From: Gluconacetobacter diazotrophicus PA1 5
GTDB taxonomy: Bacteria > Pseudomonadota > Alphaproteobacteria > Acetobacterales > Acetobacteraceae
DNA length: 64,000 bases
Assembly (NCBI RefSeq): GCF_000021325.1
Contig: NC_011365.1
Span: 1 to 64,000 of the forward strand
Reading direction: 5' to 3'
Part shown: positions 56,971 to 64,000 of the stretch, one piece after another
How the letters are laid out: each line of letters starts with the position of its first letter
Numbering within the stretch: position 1 is the first letter of the stretch
Translations under genes and position numbers: made by a program
Notes under the pieces: model-generated
The model's database searches: none
What the model was told of the DNA's origin: nothing
Seen by the model: the letters and a program-made list of their open reading frames with translations, nothing else

Positions 56971-58968
56971 ATGACCCTGGACGACGTATCCGGAACTGTG
57001 TCTGATCATTCCGCCGGCGAGCGAGACCTGTTCCAGGACCGCGACCCCGCCCAGTCATCAGGCCAGCCCTCCAGCCAGCAATCTTCCACCCCGCAGTCCC
57101 CCGCCCAGATGCAGGACATGTTCGACGATGTCGTGCAGTTGCCCGGCCATCATCCGGTTCGGGTGAACCGGTCGCGCGACGCGCTGCTGACGCCGTTCGG
57201 CAAGGCGACGCTGGATAACCGCTACCTGCTGGAAGGCGAGAGCTATCAGGACCTGTTCGGCCGTGTCTCGTCCTATTACGGCGCCGATCCGGGCCACGCG
57301 CAGCGGCTGTACGACTATATGTCGCGCCACTGGTTCATGCCGGCCACGCCGGTCCTGTCCAATGGCGGCACCACGCGCGGCCTGCCGATTTCCTGCTTCC
57401 TGAACGAGGCGAACGACAGCCTGCGCGGCATCGTCGACCTGTGGAACGAGAATGTGTGGCTGGCCAGCAAGGGCGGCGGCATCGGCTCGTACTGGGGCAA
57501 CCTGCGCTCGATCGGCGAGAATGTGGGCCGCAACGGCAAGACGTCGGGTGTCATTCCGTTCATTCGCGTCATGGACAGCCTGACGCTGGCGATCAGCCAG
57601 GGGTCGCTGCGGCGCGGCTCGGCCGCCGTCTACCTGCCGGTCTGGCATCCCGAGATCGAGGAATTCATCGAACTGCGCCGTCCGACCGGCGGCGATCCGA
57701 ACCGCAAGGCGCTGAACCTGCATCACGGCGTTCTGGTGTCCGACGCGTTCATGCGCGCGGTGGCCGAGGACGGGGAATGGGCTCTGCTGTCGCCCAAGGA
57801 CGGCGCGCATATCCGCAAGATTTCGGCGCGGTCGCTGTGGATTCGCATCCTGACGGCGCGGATGGAGCAGGGCGAGCCCTACATCATCTATTCCGACCAT
57901 GTGAACAACGCGCGGCCGGAACACCACAAGATGGCGGGGCTGGAGGTCAAGACCTCGAACCTGTGCGCGGAAATCACCCTGCCGACCGGCATGGACCATC
58001 ACGGCAACGAACGAACCGCCGTCTGCTGCCTGTCGTCGCTGAACCTGGAAACCTGGGACGAGTGGAAGGACGATCCGCGCTTCATCGAAGACGTGATGCT
58101 GTTCCTGGACAACGTGCTGCAGGATTTCATCGACCGCGCCCCCGATGACATGGAGCGCGCGAAATACGCGGCGTCGCGCGAACGGTCGGTCGGGTTGGGG
58201 GTGATGGGGTTCCATTCCTTCCTGCAGGCGAACAACATTCCCTTCGAAAGCGTGATCGCCAAGGTCTGGAACAAGCGGATCTTCAAGCATATCCGCGAAC
58301 AGGCGGACCTTGCCTCGCGCAAGCTGGCCGAACTGCGCGGTCCGTGCCCGGATGCGGCGGAATACGGCTTCATGGAACGGTTTTCCAACAAGCTGGCCAT
58401 TGCGCCCACGGCGTCGATCTCGATCATCGCCGGCAATGCCAGCCCGGGGATCGAGCCGATCGCGGCCAACGTGTTCCTGCAGAAGACCCTTTCGGGATCG
58501 TTCACCGTGCGCAACCGGCACCTGCTGAAGCTGCTGATCGACAAGGGACAGAATACCGAAGAGGTCTGGTCGTCGATCACCCTGACCAAGGGCAGCGTGC
58601 AGCATCTGGATTTCCTGACCCAGCAGGAAAAGGACGTGTTCAAGACCGCCTTCGAACTCGACCAGCGCTGGGTGGTCGAGCATGCGGCCGACCGGGCGGG
58701 CTATATCTGCCAGGCCCAGTCGATCAACCTGTTCCTGCCGGCGGACGTGCATAAGCGCGACCTGCACCAGATCCATTATCTGGCGTGGAAGCGGGGGGTG
58801 AAGTCGCTGTACTATTGCCGTTCGCTGTCCATCCAGCGGGCGGACACGGTCAGCAACGTGCTGGGCAAGGTTGATGTCATGGCCGACGAACCTTCCGCTC
58901 CTGCTCCCGCTCCCGCCAGCCCGCCGGCATCTTCCAACAATTACGACGAATGCCTGGCCTGCCAGTGA
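56971..58968 (+). CDS. nrdA: Ribonucleoside-diphosphate reductase class I, alpha subunit
   Basis: NrdA reduces NDPs to dNDPs. The 665-residue subunit has the three active-site cysteines: PISCF near 139, NLCAEI near 330 and one in the CCLSS region near 353; the radical pathway Tyr pair is in YYC near 618. The C-terminal redox pair is CLAC near 661-664. The first 45 residues are Gln/Ser/Pro-rich, and I see no N-terminal ATP-cone. It is followed by nrdB after 8 bp. A 239-bp leader precedes it. Confidence 0.92.
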   Translation: MTLDDVSGTVSDHSAGERDLFQDRDPAQSSGQPSSQQSSTPQSPAQMQDMFDDVVQLPGHHPVRVNRSRDALLTPFGKATLDNRYLLEGESYQDLFGRVSSYYGADPGHAQRLYDYMSRHWFMPATPVLSNGGTTRGLPISCFLNEANDSLRGIVDLWNENVWLASKGGGIGSYWGNLRSIGENVGRNGKTSGVIPFIRVMDSLTLAISQGSLRRGSAAVYLPVWHPEIEEFIELRRPTGGDPNRKALNLHHGVLVSDAFMRAVAEDGEWALLSPKDGAHIRKISARSLWIRILTARMEQGEPYIIYSDHVNNARPEHHKMAGLEVKTSNLCAEITLPTGMDHHGNERTAVCCLSSLNLETWDEWKDDPRFIEDVMLFLDNVLQDFIDRAPDDMERAKYAASRERSVGLGVMGFHSFLQANNIPFESVIAKVWNKRIFKHIREQADLASRKLAELRGPCPDAAEYGFMERFSNKLAIAPTASISIIAGNASPGIEPIAANVFLQKTLSGSFTVRNRHLLKLLIDKGQNTEEVWSSITLTKGSVQHLDFLTQQEKDVFKTAFELDQRWVVEHAADRAGYICQAQSINLFLPADVHKRDLHQIHYLAWKRGVKSLYYCRSLSIQRADTVSNVLGKVDVMADEPSAPAPAPASPPASSNNYDECLACQ

Positions 58969-58976
58969 GAGACGAC

Positions 58977-60038
58977 ATGACCGACATCACCAACGCGACC
59001 GGCACGGCACCGGAGAGCGCGCCCCAGCCGACAGGGGTCGAGGCGCGCCTCGACCTGCTGACGTCCAATCCGATCTACAAGCCGTTCCGCTACCCCTGGG
59101 CGTACGATGCGTGGCTGACGCAGCAGCGCGTGCACTGGCTGCCCGAGGAAGTGCCGCTGGCCGATGACGTCAAGGACTGGCACCGCACCCTGACCGAGAG
59201 CGAGCAGCATCTGGTCACGCAGATCTTCCGCTTCTTCACGCAGTCGGACGTGGAGGTGAACAACTGCTACATGAAGCACTACAGCCGGGTATTCAAACCG
59301 ACCGAAGTGCTGATGATGCTGTCCGCCTTCTCGAACATCGAGACGATCCATATCGCCGCCTACAGTCATCTGCTCGACACCATCGGCATGCCCGAGATGG
59401 AATACTCGGCCTTCCTCAAATACAAGGAGATGAAGGACAAGTATGACTACATGCAGGGCTTCTCGGTGGACAGCAAGCCCGAGATCGCCCGCACGCTGGC
59501 GGCCTTCGGCGCGTTCACCGAGGGGCTGCAGCTCTTCGCGTCCTTCGCCATCCTGCTGAACTTCCCGCGCTTCAACAAGCTGAAGGGCATGGGGCAGATC
59601 GTGTCGTGGTCGGTGCGCGACGAAACGCTGCACTGCCTGTCCATGGCCCGGCTGTTCCGCGTGTTCATCCAGGAAAATCCCGAAATCTGGACCGACGCCC
59701 TGCGCGCGGACATCGTCCAGATCTGCCGCGACATCGTCGAGCACGAGGACGCCTTCATCGATCTGTGCTTCGAGATGGGGCCGGTCGAAGGGCTGGATGG
59801 CGACCTGGTCAAGACCTATATCCGCTTCATCGCGGACCGGCGGCTGAACCTGCTGGGGCTGGACGGGATCTATGACGTGCCCAGCAATCCGCTGCCGTGG
59901 GTGGACGACATGCTGAACGCCGTCGAGCACACCAATTTCTTCGAAAACCGCTCCACGGAATACAGCCGCGCCTCGACCACGGGGTCGTGGGAAGAGGCGT
60001 TCGAGGAAAGCGTTTTCCAGAACGGAAACGCGGGCTGA
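58977..60038 (+). CDS. nrdB: Ribonucleoside-diphosphate reductase class I, beta subunit
   Basis: NrdB houses the diiron-tyrosyl radical. The 353-residue protein has FRFFTQSDVEV (first Asp ligand) near 80, the IETIHIAAY segment near 121-129 with E-x2-H and the likely radical Tyr in the same spacing as E. coli Tyr122, and a second pair in SVRDETLHCLSM near 215. The ATG at 58977 follows a GAGAGACGAC leader just after the nrdA stop. An in-frame earlier start (58950) lies inside nrdA and is unlikely. Confidence 0.95.
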   Translation: MTDITNATGTAPESAPQPTGVEARLDLLTSNPIYKPFRYPWAYDAWLTQQRVHWLPEEVPLADDVKDWHRTLTESEQHLVTQIFRFFTQSDVEVNNCYMKHYSRVFKPTEVLMMLSAFSNIETIHIAAYSHLLDTIGMPEMEYSAFLKYKEMKDKYDYMQGFSVDSKPEIARTLAAFGAFTEGLQLFASFAILLNFPRFNKLKGMGQIVSWSVRDETLHCLSMARLFRVFIQENPEIWTDALRADIVQICRDIVEHEDAFIDLCFEMGPVEGLDGDLVKTYIRFIADRRLNLLGLDGIYDVPSNPLPWVDDMLNAVEHTNFFENRSTEYSRASTTGSWEEAFEESVFQNGNAG

Positions 60039-60041
60039 CCG

Positions 60042-60875
60042 TCAGGCGATCGGCGCGCCGTCGCGCAGGACGGCTTCGGCCTGCGGGGTGAAGCTGCCGT
60101 CGTCGCGGTGCAGGGTCATGCCCGGCATCAGGACGGCCTCGCCGCGCGCGCCGACGCGTCCCTGGATCAGCATGATCCGGGCAGCCCGCCCGGCCTTGGG
60201 CCAGAAGGGGAAGAGCGAGATCGCCCCGATTCCGTGCGCGCGCATCGCGGCCACGGCCATATCCAGCAATCCCGCGGGCAGGGCGAGGGTCAGCGTGCCG
60301 CGATGGCGCACCTGGCGCCCCAGGGCGCGGATCCACAGCGCGATCATGTCGGGCGAGCCCACGCGCCGCGCCAGGTCCCGCCGGGCGTCGGGCGAGGCGC
60401 TGGCGGCGTTGTGATGCCAGGGGGGATTGGCGAAGGCATGGTCGAAGCCGCCGCCATCGGGCGGAAAGACCGGCGGGCCGGGCAGGTCGGGCAGGGCGGT
60501 GCGGACCACGGCCAGGCGATCGAATCCGTTATCGGCGAAATTGGCCTGCGCCAGGGCGGCGGTCCGCTCGTCACGTTCCAGCCCCACGCCGGAGATGGCG
60601 GGAACGCGGTGGGCCAGGCACATCAGGCCCGCGCCGGCGCCGCATCCGCCCTCCAGCACCCGCGCGCCGGGGCGGGCGGGGACGTAGGCTGCCATCAGGA
60701 CGGGTTCCAGGCCGGTGCGGTAGCCGTGGCGGAATTGCCGGTAGCGGAGACGGCCGTTCAGCAGGGTTCCGTGGCTCAGCGCGTCCGGATTCGCGTCGTC
60801 GGGGGCGCAGGGCTGATCCGGCATCGCCTCATGCATCGTGTCCTTCGGCTTGACCGTCATTCCCGCGCCGCTCAT
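60042..60875 (-). CDS. TrmN6-like SAM-dependent methyltransferase
   Basis: A 277-residue methyltransferase of the tRNA1(Val) adenine-N6 type (YfiC/TrmN6). The SAM loop LEGGCGAGAGLMCLAHR is near 73-90 and motif IV NPPWHH near 152-157 is the N6-adenine (NPPF/Y/W) signature. The N-terminal GRLRYRQFRHGYRTGLEPVLMAAYVP matches the YfiC start. Convergent with nrdB (3 bp) and divergent from the prenyl synthase. In-frame Met codons at residues 6, 14 and 18 are possible starts. Confidence 0.85.
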   Translation of the reverse strand: MSGAGMTVKPKDTMHEAMPDQPCAPDDANPDALSHGTLLNGRLRYRQFRHGYRTGLEPVLMAAYVPARPGARVLEGGCGAGAGLMCLAHRVPAISGVGLERDERTAALAQANFADNGFDRLAVVRTALPDLPGPPVFPPDGGGFDHAFANPPWHHNAASASPDARRDLARRVGSPDMIALWIRALGRQVRHRGTLTLALPAGLLDMAVAAMRAHGIGAISLFPFWPKAGRAARIMLIQGRVGARGEAVLMPGMTLHRDDGSFTPQAEAVLRDGAPIA

Positions 60876-60918
60876 ATGTTCTGAAGACCAACCCTACGGA
60901 GCCGGGGAGCTTAACCTT

Positions 60919-61995
60919 TTGGGCGTTGCAGTCACTCTGCCGGAATCCGAGAGAACGGCAAGCGCGAAGAACGCGGAATCCAGCGATCCGGTGACGGAGA
61001 GCGCGGAAACGGCGCTGCGGGACCTCTCGGACTATCTTGGCGACGACATGGCGGCGTGCAACCGCGCGATCGTCGAACGGATGGACAGTCCGGTCGCCCT
61101 GATTCCGCAACTGGCCGCCCACCTGGTGGCGGCCGGGGGGAAGCGGCTGCGGCCCTTGCTGACCCTGGCGGCGGCGCGGCTGTGCGACTATCCGGCCGGA
61201 CCGGAGCACCAGCGCCATGTCTCGCTGGCCGCGTGCGTGGAATTCATCCACACGGCCACGCTGCTGCATGACGACGTGGTGGATGAAAGCCTGCTTCGGC
61301 GCGGCCTGGCCAGCGCGAACGCCGTGTTCGGCAACAAGGCGTCGGTGCTGGTGGGCGATTTCCTGTTCGCCCGGTCGTTCCAGTTGATGACCGATGACGG
61401 GTCGCTGAAGGTGATGGCCATCCTGTCCTCGGCCTCGGCGACGATCGCCGAGGGCGAAGTCCTGCAGATGTCCACGCAGAACGATCTCTCGACCTCGGTC
61501 GAACAGTATCTGGAGGTCATCCACGGCAAGACGGCGGCCCTGTTCGCCGCGGCATGCCGCGTCGGCGCCGTCGTCGCCGAACGGCCGGAAGCCGAGGAAC
61601 TGGCCCTGGAATCCTTCGGCACCAATCTGGGCATGGCGTTCCAGCTTGTGGACGACGCGCTGGATTATGCCGCCGACCAGGCAGTGCTGGGCAAGACGGT
61701 GGGCGACGATTTCCGCGAGGGCAAGATCACCCTGCCGGTCCTGGCCGCCTATGCCGCCGGAGACGAGGAGGAGCGCGTCTTCTGGCGCCGGGTCATCGAG
61801 CAGAGCGAGCAGGCGCCGGAAGACCTGGACCGTGCCCTGGCCCTGATCGCCAAGACCGATGCGATCGGGGTGACGCTGGACCGGGCCGCGCTCTACGCCC
61901 AGGCGGCCCGCGACGCGCTGGAAATCTTCCCCGACAGCCGCCTGCGCCGCCTGTTGCAGGATACGGCGGCCTACACGGTCAGTCGCGGCCGATAA
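60919..61995 (+). CDS. ispB: Polyprenyl diphosphate synthase (ubiquinone side chain)
   Basis: An isoprenyl synthase making the long side chain for ubiquinone (probably octa- to decaprenyl). The two Asp-rich motifs LHDDVVDES and LVDDALDYA are present, near residues 115 and 245 from this start. A longer frame opens at 60838, but it overlaps the divergent methyltransferase gene; the TTG at 60919 follows GGGGAGC and gives a more usual length (358 residues, still slightly long). The start is uncertain. Confidence 0.85.
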   Translation: MGVAVTLPESERTASAKNAESSDPVTESAETALRDLSDYLGDDMAACNRAIVERMDSPVALIPQLAAHLVAAGGKRLRPLLTLAAARLCDYPAGPEHQRHVSLAACVEFIHTATLLHDDVVDESLLRRGLASANAVFGNKASVLVGDFLFARSFQLMTDDGSLKVMAILSSASATIAEGEVLQMSTQNDLSTSVEQYLEVIHGKTAALFAAACRVGAVVAERPEAEELALESFGTNLGMAFQLVDDALDYAADQAVLGKTVGDDFREGKITLPVLAAYAAGDEEERVFWRRVIEQSEQAPEDLDRALALIAKTDAIGVTLDRAALYAQAARDALEIFPDSRLRRLLQDTAAYTVSRGR

Positions 61996-62009
61996 AAGCG
62001 ACCGGGTTT

Positions 62010-62052
62010 CCAAAGGGCTCGGCCCTTTGGTGGGTCAAGGGCAAAGCCCTTG
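62010..62052. repeat. Paired-hairpin repeat at the ispB/murI convergence
   Basis: Two perfect hairpins: CCAAAGGGC-TCG-GCCCTTTGG (62010-62030) and CAAGGGC-AAA-GCCCTTG (62036-62052). The second overlaps the last codons and stop of murI. The pair may terminate both genes. The look of the element, recalled from acetic acid bacteria genomes, suggests a dispersed repeat, but only one copy is seen here. Confidence 0.55.
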
Positions 62053-62853
62053 CGCGACATTTTCGAACAAGACCGGCGCCCCATAGCCCAGCGGAGCAAT
62101 GGCCGCCGCAAGACGCTCAGGCTCCGCCGGGGCCGCAGTAAAGAACGCGCGGGCAGGCCGCGCAGGGGCGGCGGTGCCCAGCGGCCCCAGTACCGTGGCG
62201 GCCTGGCGCGCGACGGCCTCGGCCGGGTCCAGCCAGATCGTCCCGGGCGGTGACGCCGCGCGCAGCCGGTCCATCAGGAACGTATAGTGGGTGCAACCGA
62301 TGCCCACGACATCGATCGCCGCGCCGCCGGGCTGCCCGAACAGGGCGTCCAGTTCACGGTCGATGGCGTCGGTGGCGATGGCATGGCCGCGAAACGCGCA
62401 TTCGGCCAGGTCGGCCAGGCCGCGCGCGCCGTGCGCCAGCAGGGTGCAGTCCGGGGCGTAGCGGCGCTGCAGATCGCCGAGATAGGGGCGCCGCACCGTG
62501 GCCCGCGTTGCCAGCAGGCCGATGGTCCGTGTCCGGCTTAACTCCGCGGCCCATTTGATGGGGGGTACGCATCCCACGAACGGCAGGGCATAGCGTTCGC
62601 GCAGGGCGGGCAGGGCGAGGGTGCTGGCGGTGTTGCAGGCGATGACGACCAGATCGGGGTCCAGGGCGTCGATCGCCTGGCCGATCAGGGCGACGATGCG
62701 GCGGATCAGGTCCGTATCCGGCTGCTCGCCGTAGGGATAGACCGCGTTATCGGCCAGGTAGTCGAGCGACACGCCAGGCAGCCGCGTGCGAAGGGCCCGG
62801 ACGATCCCGAAACCGCCGATGCCGGAATCGAACGCCAGGATTCGCCGCGCCAT
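62035..62853 (-). CDS. murI: Glutamate racemase
   Basis: MurI makes D-glutamate for peptidoglycan. The 272-residue protein has FDSGIGGFGIVRAL near 8-21, the first catalytic Cys in VIACNTAST near 75 and the second in GIGCTHYTF near 187. The last residues (VAQGLCP) are written by the hairpin repeat at 62036-62052. It follows pyrE on the same strand after 26 bp; that gap contains two TCAGCCCTGG copies. Confidence 0.93.
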   Translation of the reverse strand: MARRILAFDSGIGGFGIVRALRTRLPGVSLDYLADNAVYPYGEQPDTDLIRRIVALIGQAIDALDPDLVVIACNTASTLALPALRERYALPFVGCVPPIKWAAELSRTRTIGLLATRATVRRPYLGDLQRRYAPDCTLLAHGARGLADLAECAFRGHAIATDAIDRELDALFGQPGGAAIDVVGIGCTHYTFLMDRLRAASPPGTIWLDPAEAVARQAATVLGPLGTAAPARPARAFFTAAPAEPERLAAAIAPLGYGAPVLFENVAQGLCP

Positions 62854-62879
62854 GATGAAAAGTCAGCCCTGGTCGTGCA

Positions 62880-63641
62880 TCAGCCCTGGGTCTGGTTCGC
62901 GCCCTTGAACGCCAGGGCTTCCTCCTGGCTGGAAACGCCGCCATGGCGGCCCGACCATTCGCAGGGGTCTTCCAAGAAGCGCCGGACCTCGGATGCCGCC
63001 TTTTCCGAGAAATAGGGCTGGCCCGCGCAGGCTTCCAGCACGTCCCACCAGGTGCACAGCGCGTGCAGCGAGATGTTCATGTCCGCCAGCGTGCGCAGCG
63101 AGCCCGGGAACACGCCGTAGAAGAAGACGACGAAGGTGTGGTCGACGATCGCCCCGGCGTCGCGCAGGGCGCGGGCGAAGCGGATCTTGGACGATCCGTC
63201 GGTCGTCAGGTCCTCGACCAGCAGGGTGCGCATGCCCTCGGGCACGTCGCCCTCGATCTGCGCGTTGCGACCGAACCCCTTGGGCTTCTTGCGGACATAA
63301 GCCATGGGGGCCATCATCCGGTCCGCGATCCAGGCGGCGAAGGGGATGCCCGCCGTTTCCCCGCCCACCACGGCGTCGATGCTTTCATAACCGATATGGC
63401 GGCCGATCTTTTCCACCCCCAGTTCCACGATCTTGGCGCGGGCGCGGGGGAAGAAGATGATGCGCCGGCAGTCGATATAGACCGGCGACTTCCAGCCCGA
63501 CGTCAGGGTGTAGGGTTCCTCGGGCCGGAAATTGACCGCCTTGATTTCCAGCAGCAGCTTCGCCGTCGTCAGCGCGGCGTCGCGGTCCCAGGCCGTGGAG
63601 CCCGACGAGGCGCCCGTGCCATATCCTGTCGAATCGTTCAT
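62880..63641 (-). CDS. pyrE: Orotate phosphoribosyltransferase
   Basis: PyrE converts orotate and PRPP to OMP in pyrimidine synthesis. The 253-residue protein has SGWKSPVYIDCRR near 48-60, GGETAGIPFAAW near 90 and the PRPP-binding LLVEDLTTDGSSKI near 140-153; YVRKKPKGFG is the catalytic lysine loop near 115. It is longer than the ~215-residue E. coli form because of a C-terminal extension (FLEDPCEWSGRHGG...), as seen in many alphaproteobacteria. Confidence 0.93.
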   Translation of the reverse strand: MNDSTGYGTGASSGSTAWDRDAALTTAKLLLEIKAVNFRPEEPYTLTSGWKSPVYIDCRRIIFFPRARAKIVELGVEKIGRHIGYESIDAVVGGETAGIPFAAWIADRMMAPMAYVRKKPKGFGRNAQIEGDVPEGMRTLLVEDLTTDGSSKIRFARALRDAGAIVDHTFVVFFYGVFPGSLRTLADMNISLHALCTWWDVLEACAGQPYFSEKAASEVRRFLEDPCEWSGRHGGVSSQEEALAFKGANQTQG

Positions 63642-63852
63642 GCCGCGTATCTCTCCGGTCTGGTATCATTGCATTGAGGTGCATGAGCCTTAGCCGGATC
63701 GGGCGGGAAAATCCATCGTCCGCCAATTGGGACGCTGTATGGACCCCGCAGGCGTCCAGCCCGTGGTACGCATATCGGGCAGCCGGAATGTTCCCGACAG
63801 ATCCGGGGGGTTTTTCTTGCCCGTTTCCTTGAGAATCGCTAGTATTATATAA

Positions 63853-63870
63853 TTGCAAATCGTTCGCAAC
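63853..63870. promoter_or_regulatory. Fur-like operator candidate
   Basis: TTGCAAATCGTTCGCAAC at 63853-63870 contains the 7-1-7 dyad TGCAAAT-C-GTTCGCA, close to the alphaproteobacterial Fur consensus (TGCRAAT-N-ATTYGCA, from memory). It lies in an AT-rich stretch (TATTATATAATT just upstream), 14 bases before the GTG of the last gene. Iron regulation is inferred. Confidence 0.5.
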
Positions 63871-63884
63871 TAGGGGTGGGAATA

Positions 63885-64000
63885 GTGGCTCTCGAAACCG
63901 GCGGGATTGTACGAAACTGCGAGCGTGCGGTCGTAACCGCGTATCGGGAACTGCGTGAGGTCGGGACGAGCGATGTCTCGGCGTTCCACGCCTGCACCAC
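63885..64000 (+). CDS. Start of an unrecognised gene (partial at window end)
   Basis: A GTG at 63885 preceded by AGGGGTGGG opens a frame that runs to the window edge: VALETGGIVRNCERAVVTAYRE and on, 38 codons. I do not recognise the family. No signal peptide or membrane segment is visible in this part. The Fur-like site directly upstream suggests an iron-linked gene. Sequence beyond 64000 is needed to say more. Confidence 0.55.
   Translation, partial: MALETGGIVRNCERAVVTAYRELREVGTSDVSAFHACT

Overview
The window is a 64 kb piece of a GC-rich alphaproteobacterial chromosome that begins four bases before dnaA, so it is probably the conventional start of a genome record. Several things point to an acetic acid bacterium (Acetobacteraceae, Gluconacetobacter-like): very high GC, ATGA-overlapping operons, a three-subunit molybdenum-iron-sulfur/cytochrome c dehydrogenase of the periplasmic aldehyde-oxidising type, and many Tat or Sec signal peptides on periplasmic redox and cell-wall enzymes. 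The species-level guess is inference. No rRNA, CRISPR array, prophage or transposase gene was seen; this is mostly core chromosome.

Layout. 0-7.3 kb: dnaA-dnaN-recF-gyrB plus a DUF3108 exported protein. 7.3-11.3 kb: gph (minus), then glmU-glmS for UDP-GlcNAc synthesis. 11.3-14.1 kb: thiamine operon thiO-thiS-thiG-thiE, with a structured leader and a chain of three tiny ORFs between thiG and thiE. 14.4-17.1 kb: a Na+/H+ antiporter with a C-terminal cyclic-nucleotide-binding-type domain. 17.1-21.0 kb: the Mo dehydrogenase trio (2Fe-2S, Moco, triheme cytochrome c). 21.1 kb: a tRNA-Met(CAT). 21.3-28.1 kb: MscS channel, amino-acid permease, GDSL hydrolase, uppP, a solitary MlaD-like protein, and an ATP-grasp/DedA pair. 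28.4-36.2 kb: a long plus-strand run of cell-wall and housekeeping genes (lytic transglycosylase, rlpA, dac, tmk, holB, metG, tatD, MBL hydrolase).

36.6-41.5 kb: prkA-yeaH-spoVR stress operon. 41.7-44.4 kb: a compact amine dehydrogenase cluster (heavy chain, TTQ light chain, two monoheme cytochromes c) that lacks the usual maturation genes. 44.4-49.9 kb: nucleoside deoxyribosyltransferase, guaB, an RsmB-type methyltransferase and a second antiporter. 49.9-52.4 kb: L,D-transpeptidase, an orphan OmpR-type regulator and xth; two copies of a MITE-like repeat sit in the convergent gaps here. 52.4-52.75 kb: an AT-rich island with a perfect DnaA box. 52.7-60.0 kb: uvrC, pgsA, a lipoprotein, moaD, moaE, nrdA, nrdB. 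60.0-64 kb: a tRNA-modification-type methyltransferase, polyprenyl diphosphate synthase, murI, pyrE, and the start of an unrecognised gene behind a Fur-like site.

How it fits together: most genes serve replication, nucleotide supply, envelope construction (GlmU/GlmS, MurI, UppP, Dac, transglycosylases, LDT, PgsA) and periplasmic oxidation (Mo dehydrogenase and amine dehydrogenase, both feeding cytochromes c). moaD/moaE supply the molybdopterin used by the Mo enzyme. The most unusual material is the minimal TTQ amine dehydrogenase cluster with a displaced disulfide, the 14-bp translational relay before thiE, the two-copy inverted-repeat element, the pre-tRNA clamp stem, and the AT-rich DnaA-box island.
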